NCBI GenBank assembly: GCA_018969485.1
Contig: JAGWYG010000015.1
Location: forward strand, 1 to 52,378
Origin: Chloroflexota bacterium
GTDB taxonomy: Bacteria > Chloroflexota > Chloroflexia > Chloroflexales > Roseiflexaceae
Length of the DNA stretch: 52,378 nt
Direction of reading: 5' to 3'
Part shown: positions 45,443-52,378 of the stretch, in pieces
Layout of the letters: every line of letters starts with the position of its first letter
How positions within the stretch are numbered: position 1 is the stretch's first letter
The notes under the pieces: model-generated
What the model saw: the letters and a program-made list of their open reading frames with translations, nothing else
Told to the model about the DNA's origin: nothing
Databases searched by the model: none
Translations under genes and position numbers: made by a program

Positions 45443-47071
45443 ATGAGCCATTATGATGTCATCGTCGTCGGCGCCGGCGCCGGCGGCGGCGTCGCGGCTG
45501 GCGTCCTGGCCGAGGCCGGCCGCTCGGTGCTGCTGCTCGAGCGCGGCGCGGCGCAGGGATATGCCGACGAGCGCCGCGATCACCTGCGCAATCACCGGCT
45601 GGCGCGCTATGGGCACTCCACTGGCCCGGCGCTCAGCGGCCACCCGCGCGTGTTCGTCGACCCGGCCGGCACCGCGCACCCCGTGCGGCCATTCGATCCG
45701 GAGTATCACAACAACGCCATGGCCGTCGGCGGCGGCACGCTGGTCTACGGCGCGCAGGCATGGCGCTTCCTGCCGCAGGATTTCCGCATGGCGCAGGAGT
45801 ACGGCGTTCCCGCGGGGAGCTCGCTGGCCGACTGGCCGCTGACCTACGAGGATCTGGCGCCCGACTACGAGCGCGCCGAGTGGGAAGTGGGCGTAGCCGG
45901 CGACAGCAGCGGTGCACGCCAGATCTGGCCACGTGCGCGCGACTACCCGCTGCCGCCGGTGCCGCGCTGTGGTGCTGCGCCAGCGTTGGCGCGGGCCGCC
46001 GACGCGCTCGGCTGGCCGCACCTGGCACCACCGCTGCTGATCAACACCGCGCCGCGCCATGGCCGCGCCGCCTGCACCGGCTGCCAGCACTGCGTCGGCT
46101 TCGCCTGCCCGGTCGATGCCAAGAATGGCACCCAGAACACGCTGATTCCACGCGGCCTGGCGACCGGCCGGCTCACGCTGCAACCCGGCGTCTTCGTCGA
46201 CCAGATCGAGGTCACGCCGGCGGGGCGGGTGCGCGGCGTGCGCTTCATCGACGCCGCCGGCCAGCCGCGGCATGTCACTGCCGACGTCGTCGTGATCTCG
46301 GCCGGTGCCATCGAGACTGCGCGCCTGCTGCTGCATTCGCGTTCGGCAGCGCACCCCACCGGGCTGGGCAATCGGTACGACCAGGTCGGGCGTCATCTGC
46401 AAGGGCACTACTACCCGCGCGCCATCGCCCTGATGCCCGAACCGATCTACGATGGCGTCGGCCCGGGCGTCTCGATCGCGACCACGCGGTTCAATCACGG
46501 CAACGACGGCATCATCGGCGGCGGCATGCTGGCCAACGACTTCATCGTGCTGCCGGTCATCTTCTGGCGTGGCCTGGTGCCGCCCGAGGTGCCGCGGTGG
46601 GGGCTGGCCAACAAGGCGTTCATGCGCCAGCAGTATCGTCACGTCGCGCAGGTGATGGGGCCAGTCCAGGACATCCCCAACCCCGAGGCGCGCGTCACGC
46701 TCGACCCGGCGGTGCGTGATCGCCATGGCGTGCCGGTGGCGCGCCTCAGCGGCACGACGCATCCCGAGACGGTGCGCACCGCCGAGTTCATGTGGCGCCG
46801 CGCCCACGAGTGGCTGCAGGCTGCCGGCGCAGTGCGCACCTGGGGGCCGCCGCCCGGCCTGATGCTGAGCGCAGGCCAGCACCAGGCCGGCACCTGCCGC
46901 ATGGGCCACGATCCGCACAGCTCGGTCACCGATGCCAGCGGGCGGGTCCACGGCCACGACAACCTGTACATCGCCGATGCGTCGCTGCACGTCACCAATG
47001 GCGGCTTCAATCCGGTACTCACCGTGATGGCGCTGGCGTTTCGCGTCGCCCGCGCGATCGCCGGCCGCTGA
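45443..47071 (+). CDS. GMC-family FAD-dependent dehydrogenase with a Cys-rich cluster
   Basis: A 542-residue catalytic partner of the preceding subunit. N-terminal FAD motif GAGAGGG (10-16), the GGGTLVYG (97-104) FAD region, and the C-terminal HQAGTCRMG with NLYIADASLHVTNGGFNPVLTVMAL. Cys at 211, 214, 217 and 222 (C-x2-C-x2-C-x4-C) could hold a 3Fe-4S-type cluster, as in the FAD-glucose dehydrogenase complexes. It has no signal peptide and no cytochrome subunit is adjacent. The substrate is probably a sugar, alcohol or polyol. A stem GCCGGC/GCCGGC (47060-47077) straddles the stop. Confidence 0.85.
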   Translation: MSHYDVIVVGAGAGGGVAAGVLAEAGRSVLLLERGAAQGYADERRDHLRNHRLARYGHSTGPALSGHPRVFVDPAGTAHPVRPFDPEYHNNAMAVGGGTLVYGAQAWRFLPQDFRMAQEYGVPAGSSLADWPLTYEDLAPDYERAEWEVGVAGDSSGARQIWPRARDYPLPPVPRCGAAPALARAADALGWPHLAPPLLINTAPRHGRAACTGCQHCVGFACPVDAKNGTQNTLIPRGLATGRLTLQPGVFVDQIEVTPAGRVRGVRFIDAAGQPRHVTADVVVISAGAIETARLLLHSRSAAHPTGLGNRYDQVGRHLQGHYYPRAIALMPEPIYDGVGPGVSIATTRFNHGNDGIIGGGMLANDFIVLPVIFWRGLVPPEVPRWGLANKAFMRQQYRHVAQVMGPVQDIPNPEARVTLDPAVRDRHGVPVARLSGTTHPETVRTAEFMWRRAHEWLQAAGAVRTWGPPPGLMLSAGQHQAGTCRMGHDPHSSVTDASGRVHGHDNLYIADASLHVTNGGFNPVLTVMALAFRVARAIAGR

Positions 47072-47088
47072 GCCGGCCGCGTGCCGGA

Positions 47089-47097
47089 TGGTATACT
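47089..47097 (+). promoter_or_regulatory. Extended -10 element of aspA
   Basis: TGGTATACT, 63 bp before the ATG and directly after the GMC stop. No clear -35. Confidence 0.5.
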
Positions 47098-47160
47098 GCG
47101 CACGGATCCATGCCGCGGCGGCACGCCGTCGCGGCCTCGCACCACATCGAGGTGAGACAG

Positions 47161-48612
47161 ATGACCGCGACGACCCGCACCGAGCGCGACTCGCTCGGCG
47201 AGATGCACGTACCCCATGACGCGCTCTACGGCGCACAGACTCGCCGCGCCGTCCTCAATTTCCCGGTCAGCGGCATGCGGCCCTACCCGGCATTCGTCTG
47301 GTCGATGGCATTGATCAAGCGCGCCGCCGCCGAGGTCAATCGCGATCTGGGCCTGTTCCGCGATGTTGCCGCCGGCGAGCGCACGATCGCCGGCAGCGCA
47401 CTCGCCGACGCGGTGATCGCGGCCGCCGACGAAGTGCTCGCCGGGCAGCATGCCGACCAGTTCGTCGTCGATCCATTCCAGGCCGGCGCCGGCACCAGCC
47501 ACAACATGAACATCAACGAGGTCATCGCCAGCCGCGCCAACCAACTGCTGGGCTTCGCCCTCGACGCGCCGCAGCGGCCGGTCAGCGCCAACGACCACGT
47601 CAACATGGCGCAGAGCACCAACGACACCATCCCTACCGCCATCCGGCTGGGGTGCCTGTGGCGCATCGATGAACTGCTCGCCGCGATCGATGCCCTGGGC
47701 GCCGCGCTCGCGCTCAAATCCGTCGAGTTCGACGGCGTCGTCAAATCAGGCCGTACCCACCTCCAGGATGCCGTGCCAGTCCGGCTGGGGCAGGAATTCG
47801 GCGCCTACGCCCATGCGGTCGTCAACGATCGCGAGCGCATCGCGACCGCCGCCGAGCGGTTGCGGCGCATCGGCATCGGCGGCACCGCCACCGGCAGCGG
47901 CCTGAACGCCCACCCCGACTACCACCCGCGCATGGTGGGGCGGCTGTCGCAGCTGCTCGGCCAGGATCTGCGCTCATCGGGCGATCTGTTCGAATCGATG
48001 CAGAGCATGGCCGATCCGGCCGACTTTTCGGCAGCGCTGCGCACGCTGTGCATCACGCTGACGCGCATCGCCAACGATCTGCGGCTGCTGTCATCGGGGC
48101 CAGCCACCGGGCTCGACGAGATTCGCCTGCCCGCAGTGCAGCCCGGCTCCAGCATCATGCCCGGCAAGGTCAATCCCGTGCTGGCCGAGATGCTCAACAT
48201 GGCGTGCTTCCATGTCCAGGGATGTGACCTGACCGTCGCTCTGGCGGCGCAGGCGGGGCAACTGGAACTGAACGTGATGATGCCGATCATCGCACACAAT
48301 CTGTTCGAGATGATGCACGTGCTGACGGGTGCGATCCGCGCATTCACCGAGAAGTGCGTCGTCGGCATCACGGCCAATCACGAACGTGCGTACGGCTGGC
48401 TGGCCCGCAACGCCATCCTGGTCACTGCGCTCAATGCCGAGATCGGCTACCTCAATGGTGCGTCGGTCGCCAAAGAGGCGATGGCGCGCGGCTGTACGAT
48501 CCGCGAGGTCGTGCTGGAACGTGGACTGCTGCCTGCCGAGCGCATCGATGCGCTGCTGGACGTCCGTGCGATGACCGACGGCGGCATTCTGGGGATCGCG
48601 GCGGCCGGGTGA
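47161..48612 (+). CDS. aspA: Aspartate ammonia-lyase (aspartase)
   Basis: A 483-residue member of the aspartase/fumarase superfamily; probably converts L-aspartate to fumarate and ammonia. YGAQTRRAVLNFPVSG, DQFVVDPFQAGAGTSHNMNINEV, HVNMAQSTNDTIPTA, VVKSGRTHLQDAVPVRLGQEFGAY and the GSSIMPGKVNPV signature are all present, and the length and the NDLRLLSSGP region favour aspartase over FumC. Fumarase activity cannot be ruled out. ATG 47161 follows GAGGTGAG; the gene has its own -10 and is not in the GMC operon. Confidence 0.86.
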   Translation: MTATTRTERDSLGEMHVPHDALYGAQTRRAVLNFPVSGMRPYPAFVWSMALIKRAAAEVNRDLGLFRDVAAGERTIAGSALADAVIAAADEVLAGQHADQFVVDPFQAGAGTSHNMNINEVIASRANQLLGFALDAPQRPVSANDHVNMAQSTNDTIPTAIRLGCLWRIDELLAAIDALGAALALKSVEFDGVVKSGRTHLQDAVPVRLGQEFGAYAHAVVNDRERIATAAERLRRIGIGGTATGSGLNAHPDYHPRMVGRLSQLLGQDLRSSGDLFESMQSMADPADFSAALRTLCITLTRIANDLRLLSSGPATGLDEIRLPAVQPGSSIMPGKVNPVLAEMLNMACFHVQGCDLTVALAAQAGQLELNVMMPIIAHNLFEMMHVLTGAIRAFTEKCVVGITANHERAYGWLARNAILVTALNAEIGYLNGASVAKEAMARGCTIREVVLERGLLPAERIDALLDVRAMTDGGILGIAAAG

Positions 48613-48669
48613 GCCGGGGCGCCAGGCTGGCATGGCTGGCGCTGGCGGCGCGTGGCCGGTGCTGCACCA

Positions 48670-48681
48670 CGCCGGCCGGCG
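48670..48681. repeat. 12-bp GC palindrome after aspA
   Basis: CGCCGGCCGGCG, 58 bp past the aspA stop, part of a GC-rich 3' region that probably folds; a candidate transcript-end structure without a T-run. Confidence 0.3.
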
Positions 48682-48739
48682 GTGTCTGCCACGCGCGGTG
48701 CGCCAGTGCGATGCGATTTCATCGGTTCATCGTCATTTC

Positions 48740-48767
48740 TTGACACAGCGTTGTGATCTGGTATACT
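48740..48767 (+). promoter_or_regulatory. Promoter of the LacI regulator gene
   Basis: TTGACA (48740-48745), a 16-nt spacer and TATACT (48762-48767), with an extended TGG before the -10. Its last base is also the first base of an operator-like palindrome. Confidence 0.75.
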
Positions 48768-48780
48768 GTGACGCGTCACA
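48767..48780. promoter_or_regulatory. Operator-like palindrome O1 at the LacI promoter
   Basis: TGTGACGCGTCACA, a perfect 14-bp palindrome from the last base of the -10 over the transcription start, the place for an autoregulatory repressor site. Confidence 0.6.
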
Positions 48781-48783
48781 AGC

Positions 48784-48799
48784 ATGCCCGATCGGGCAT
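48784..48799. promoter_or_regulatory. Second palindrome in the LacI leader
   Basis: ATGCCCGATCGGGCAT, a perfect 16-bp palindrome three bases after the first. It can be an operator or an RNA hairpin with a short loop. Confidence 0.5.
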
Positions 48800-48909
48800 C
48801 AAGGCGCTCACCAGCATGATCGACGCACCCGCCGCGACAGCGGCGAGGGGCGTGTCGGTCGCAGTTCACGATGCAGTGGACACTCTCCCGACGACGAGTG
48901 GAGCGACCC

Positions 48910-49935
48910 ATGCGGCGTACGACGATACGCGAAGTTGCGGTACGGGCGGGCGTGTCACACCAGACAGTCTCGCGCGTCATCAACAAGAGTCCATTCGTCG
49001 CGGCGGCCACGCGCACGCAGGTGCTGCGTGCGATCGCCGAGCTCGACTACCACCCGAACGCGAACGCGGTCGGACTGTCGCGCGACCGCTCCGACATCGT
49101 CGGCCTGGTCGTCGAGTCGGTGACCAGCCCATTCTTCGCGCAGATCATCGCCGGCGTCGAGCAGGGGCTGCGCGACCACGGCCGGCACCTGCTGCTCGGA
49201 TCAACGCACGGCGCGCCGCAGATCGAGGCGATCACCGAGTTGCTCCACAGCCGGCGGATCGACGGAATGATCGTCGTGCTGCCGACGACGTCCAGCGCCG
49301 ACCAGACGCAGCAGCTCGTACAGTCGGGCGTGCCGACCGTCCTCGTCGATGTCCACGACGACGTACCGGCCAACACCATCGGCGTCGATAATCACAGTGG
49401 CGCCCACAGCGCCACCGACTACCTGATCCGGCTCGGCCATCGCCGCATCGGCCTGATCACCGGCCGCAGCGACGTGCTCGTGAGCCAGATCCGCGTGAGT
49501 GGATACCGCAGCGCGCTGCGGCAGCACGCCATCCGGTTCGACCCCGGCCTGATCATCCCCGGAGACTTCAGCGACGCCTCGGGGCGACGCGCCGTCGACC
49601 AGTTGATGGCGCTGGCCGCGCCGCCGACGGCAATCTTCGCCTGCAGCGACGAGATGGCGCTGGGGGCGCTCGGCGCGTTGCTGCAGCGCGGCGTGAACGT
49701 CCCCGATGACATCTCGGTCGTCGGGTACGACGACATTCCGCAGGCCAGCATCTGTCACCCGACGCTCACCACCGTCCGGCAACCGCTCGTCGAGATGGGG
49801 CAGCTCGCCAGCCACACCATCTGCCGGATCATCGACGAGCCAGGCCAGCCGGCGATGCGCGCCGTGATGGGCACCCGGCTCATCGAGCGTGGCAGCACCA
49901 CATGGGCGCGCCGGCGCGAAGGAGTTGCAGGGTGA
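48910..49935 (+). CDS. LacI family transcriptional regulator
   Basis: A 341-residue LacI/GalR-type regulator. The N-terminal HTH (TTIREVAVRAGVSHQTVSRVINKSPFVAAATR) and hinge, then the periplasmic-binding-protein-like core (IVGLVVESVTSPFFAQIIAGVEQGL ... TAIFACSDEMALGAL ... DDISVVGYDDIP) are complete. ATG 48910 matches the family start; GTGGAG lies upstream. It heads a sugar-type ABC locus and probably senses its substrate. The PQQ-like gene starts inside its stop (GTGA). Confidence 0.93.
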   Translation: MRRTTIREVAVRAGVSHQTVSRVINKSPFVAAATRTQVLRAIAELDYHPNANAVGLSRDRSDIVGLVVESVTSPFFAQIIAGVEQGLRDHGRHLLLGSTHGAPQIEAITELLHSRRIDGMIVVLPTTSSADQTQQLVQSGVPTVLVDVHDDVPANTIGVDNHSGAHSATDYLIRLGHRRIGLITGRSDVLVSQIRVSGYRSALRQHAIRFDPGLIIPGDFSDASGRRAVDQLMALAAPPTAIFACSDEMALGALGALLQRGVNVPDDISVVGYDDIPQASICHPTLTTVRQPLVEMGQLASHTICRIIDEPGQPAMRAVMGTRLIERGSTTWARRREGVAG

Positions 49936-51182
49936 CAGAATTCGAGCAGCGGCGCCTGTGGATGTTCGCCGTGATCGTGCTCGTCGGCGCGGTGATCTTC
50001 GCCGTCAACCGATTGGCGCCGGCGCCGGCGCCGGCACCAGCCATCGTCGACGTGCCCGCGCCAGCCGATCTCGGCATCGGCGACACCGCCCTCAGCCCGG
50101 CGCAGCTCGGCGAGAGCAGCAGCAGCGACTGGGCGATGGAGGGGCAGAACCCGGCGCGCACGCGCTCGACGCCGGCGGCATTGAATCTGCCGCTCACGAT
50201 GCAGCGCACCATCGGCGGCGCGCGGGGCGACGACAGCGGCTCGCCGCCAGTGATCGCACGGGGCGTCGCATTGATCGAACTGAACGACACGCTGCAGGCG
50301 GTCGACATCGCCAGCGGCCGTGAACGCTGGACCTACGCCTACCGCGGAGTCTATGTGTCGCCGGCCGTCGCCGGCGACCAGGTCATCGTCAAAGTCGAGG
50401 CTGCCAACGAGGGCCGTATCGTCGCGCTCGATCTCGACAGCGGCGCCGAGCGCTGGAGCTACGTGCCACGGCGGCTGAGCAGCGCCGCAAGCGGCTATAG
50501 CGGCGGGCACCTGACCGCGCCGTTGATCAGCGACGGGCTCGTCTATGTCGCTGCCGGGCAGGAGCTCTACGCGCTCGATCTCGCCAGCGGCGCCGAGCGC
50601 TGGGTCTTCGCGCTGCAGGATCTGGTCGTCGCCGCGCCAGCGCTCGATGGCGAGCAGATCTTCATCTCCGACTTCGCATTCACCTACGCACTCGACCGAC
50701 GCACCGGCGGGCTGGTCTGGGCGCAGGCCACCGCGCCGGCGATCCATTTTGCCCCCGTCGTCGCCGACCAACTGGTCTTCATCGCCAGCGGCGATGCGCT
50801 CGTTGCGCTGCGGCGCAGCGACGGCAGCACCGCGTGGAACGTGGCCATCACCGGTGAATCGCTGGTGCCGGCCGGTGCCGCCGACGGCCAGGTGTTCGCC
50901 AAGTCCACCGTTGCGCTCTACGCCTTCGACGTTCGTGACGGGCGGCAGACGTGGTCGCATCGCGACCTCAACTTCGTCTCGCTGCCCGCTGTCGATACCG
51001 ATCGGGTCTTCATCGTGAGTGGCATGGGCGCCGCCACCCGGATCGAGGCGCTTGATACCACGTCCGGTGAGCGTGTCTGGTCGACCGATGTCGCCAGCCT
51101 CGCACCGACGGCGCCGGTGATCGCCGGCCGGGCGATCTATGTCCGGCAATCGGATGGGCAGGTCGTCAGCTTCTGGGGTTGA
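49932..51182 (+). CDS. Membrane-anchored PQQ-like beta-propeller protein
   Basis: A 416-residue protein with one N-terminal membrane helix (WMFAVIVLVGAVIFAVNRL, about 10-28), an Ala/Pro linker, and a propeller of seven or so PQQ-repeat blades of the type VxVGDxxYALDLASGAERW. It resembles BamB/YxaL-like domains, but no PQQ-dehydrogenase ligands are evident. GTG 49932 makes a GTGA overlap with the LacI gene and has AAGGAG 8 nt upstream. It lies between regulator and permease where a solute-binding protein gene usually is. No binding protein is found in the window; it may lie past the right edge or the propeller may serve another job. Confidence 0.75.
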   Translation: MTEFEQRRLWMFAVIVLVGAVIFAVNRLAPAPAPAPAIVDVPAPADLGIGDTALSPAQLGESSSSDWAMEGQNPARTRSTPAALNLPLTMQRTIGGARGDDSGSPPVIARGVALIELNDTLQAVDIASGRERWTYAYRGVYVSPAVAGDQVIVKVEAANEGRIVALDLDSGAERWSYVPRRLSSAASGYSGGHLTAPLISDGLVYVAAGQELYALDLASGAERWVFALQDLVVAAPALDGEQIFISDFAFTYALDRRTGGLVWAQATAPAIHFAPVVADQLVFIASGDALVALRRSDGSTAWNVAITGESLVPAGAADGQVFAKSTVALYAFDVRDGRQTWSHRDLNFVSLPAVDTDRVFIVSGMGAATRIEALDTTSGERVWSTDVASLAPTAPVIAGRAIYVRQSDGQVVSFWG

Positions 51183-51205
51183 ACGGAACGGAGAGGAGCG
51201 CAGCA

Positions 51206-52213
51206 GTGGCAGTCAGTGCGACACATGCCCCGGGCAGGCCGAGGCGTCGACCGGCGCTATTCGGATTGATTCCGGCGGGCAACATCGAGCGGCGCGAGGC
51301 GCTGTGGTTCTGGATCTTCATCTCGCCGTGGGTGATCGGCTTCCTGGTCTTCACGATGTACCCGATCGTGATGACGGCGTACTACAGCATGACCAAGTAC
51401 GATTTTCGCAATGATCCGGTCTGGCTGGGCCTGGACAACTACATCGGCCTGTTCGGCGACCGGGTCTTCTGGAAGTCGCTGCAGGTCACCGGCTACTACA
51501 CGCTGCTATCGGTGCCGGTCGGCATCGTCTTCGGCATGCTGCTGGCCGTCCTGCTGAACCAGAAGGTGCCGTGGCTGGGCATGTTCCGGACCCTGTTCTA
51601 TCTGCCGGCGTTGCTGTCTGGCAGCGTCGCCGTCGCGCTGCTGTTCAGTTGGCTGCTCAATCCGCAGTTCGGCATCATCAACTCGATCATCAGCAGCCTG
51701 GTGGGCGATCGCGGGCTCGTCCCGCTTGGGCTGAGCGGGCCACGCTGGCTGCAGGATCCTAACTGGGTCGTTCCATCCTACACGCTGATGTCGCTCTGGG
51801 GATTCGGCGGCAGTATGCTCATCTTCCTCTCGGCGCTGCAGGGCGTGCCGACGTCGCTGTACGAAGCGGCCGAAATTGACGGCGCCGGGCGCATCCAGCA
51901 ATTCTTCAACGTCACCATCCCGATGATCTCACCAGTCATCCTGTTCACCACGATCACCGGCGTGATCGGCGCGATGCAGGTCTTCACTGCGGCGTATGTC
52001 ATCAGCGGCGCTACCAACCTGGGCGCACCAGCCTACGCCAGCATGTTCTACAATCTGTATCTCTTCCTGAATGCCTTCCGCCGCTACCGCATGGGAGTCG
52101 CGTCAGCGCAGGCCTGGATCCTGATGATCATCATCCTGATCCTCACCCTGCTGATGTTCTGGGCGTCGCGGCGCTACGTCTACTACGAGGCCGACGAAGA
52201 GGGCGCGCTGTAA
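51206..52213 (+). CDS. ABC sugar transporter permease (MalF/UgpA type)
   Basis: A 335-residue permease. TM1 FWIFISPWVIGFLVFTMYPIVMTAYYSM is typical of carbohydrate uptake transporter-1 family permeases, and EAAEIDGAGRIQQFFNVTIPMISP is the EAA loop that contacts the ATPase. Six hydrophobic helices are seen. GTG 51206 is preferred (GAGAGGAG about 8 nt upstream); an in-frame TTG at 51179 overlaps the propeller gene. A MalG-type partner follows after 41 bp. The ATPase is not in the window. Confidence 0.9.
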   Translation: MAVSATHAPGRPRRRPALFGLIPAGNIERREALWFWIFISPWVIGFLVFTMYPIVMTAYYSMTKYDFRNDPVWLGLDNYIGLFGDRVFWKSLQVTGYYTLLSVPVGIVFGMLLAVLLNQKVPWLGMFRTLFYLPALLSGSVAVALLFSWLLNPQFGIINSIISSLVGDRGLVPLGLSGPRWLQDPNWVVPSYTLMSLWGFGGSMLIFLSALQGVPTSLYEAAEIDGAGRIQQFFNVTIPMISPVILFTTITGVIGAMQVFTAAYVISGATNLGAPAYASMFYNLYLFLNAFRRYRMGVASAQAWILMIIILILTLLMFWASRRYVYYEADEEGAL

Positions 52214-52254
52214 GTCTGGGCGCATCGCTGCGACCGTACCGAGGAGGAGATACC

Positions 52255-52378
52255 ATGGCCGAGACGACATCCGCCGTACCGATCGCTGTCGCGACGCCGC
52301 GCCGCGGCTTCCTGTCGGGGAAGGCGCGCCAGGAGCAGATCGTCCGTATCCTTGCGACGACGCTGTGCATCATGGGTG
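52255..52378 (+). CDS. ABC transporter permease (second), 3'-truncated
   Basis: Begins MAETTSAVPIAVATPRRGFL after a strong GAGGAGGAG; only 41 residues are visible, ending in the start of a hydrophobic helix (VRILATTLCIMG). By position it is the MalG/UgpE-type partner of the preceding permease. The gene continues off the right edge. Confidence 0.65.
   Translation, partial: MAETTSAVPIAVATPRRGFLSGKARQEQIVRILATTLCIMG

Overview
This 52 kb window is high-GC bacterial chromosome. Gene content and layout point to Chloroflexota, probably class Chloroflexia: a tRNA-Tyr/tRNA-Thr/tuf cluster leads straight into one unbroken S10-spc-alpha ribosomal block; a mevalonate-(di)phosphate decarboxylase of the type described from Roseiflexus is present; and a secreted protein ends in a Pro/Thr linker plus a short hydrophobic-basic tail. 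The assignment is inference from gene content; no rRNA or database search backs it.

Left part (1-12.3 kb). A truncated bestrophin-like channel faces a TetR-nitroreductase pair. Next is a tightly overlapped pyrimidine operon, pyrR-pyrB-pyrC-pyrK-pyrD, with a clear sigma70-type promoter. In it the dihydroorotase lacks expected metal-binding histidines, and an FeS PyrK-like protein sits beside a class 2 (quinone-type) PyrD that should not need it. Two tandem, closely similar secreted beta-helix proteins follow, one with a C-terminal tail and one probably lipid-anchored, then an inositol-monophosphatase-family enzyme.

Middle (12.6-31.2 kb, minus strand). About 18.5 kb is a single translation supercluster read right to left: tRNA-Tyr, tRNA-Thr, tuf, rpsJ, rplC, rplD, rplW, rplB, rpsS, rplV, rpsC, rplP, rpmC, rpsQ, rplN, rplX, rplE, rpsZ, rpsH, rplF, rplR, rpsE, rpmD, rplO, secY, adk, infA, rpmJ, rpsM, rpsK, rpsD, rpoA, rplQ, truA, rplM, rpsI. 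It starts at a perfect-consensus promoter (TTGACA-17-TATAAT) and ends in a large hairpin. The methionine aminopeptidase gene often found after adk is absent.

Right part (31.7-52.4 kb). A mosaic of short units: a four-repeat beta-sandwich protein; a UvrD/Rep-type helicase; a small lipoprotein; an SDR reductase; a DedA membrane protein; mevalonate-phosphate decarboxylase coupled to clpS; 6-phosphogluconate dehydrogenase; etfBA; an operon of a hydrolase-fold protein without its nucleophile, the Mg2+ transporter mgtE and a two-subunit GMC dehydrogenase; aspartase; and a LacI-regulated sugar-type ABC locus in which a membrane-anchored PQQ-like propeller sits where a binding protein would be expected. 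The last gene, a second permease, runs off the right edge.

The strongest candidates for something undescribed are the altered PyrC/PyrK pair, the pseudo-hydrolase-MgtE coupling with its long leader and possible small ORF, the paired beta-helix proteins with different anchoring, and the propeller-containing ABC locus. No CRISPR array, insertion sequence, phage or rRNA gene was seen.
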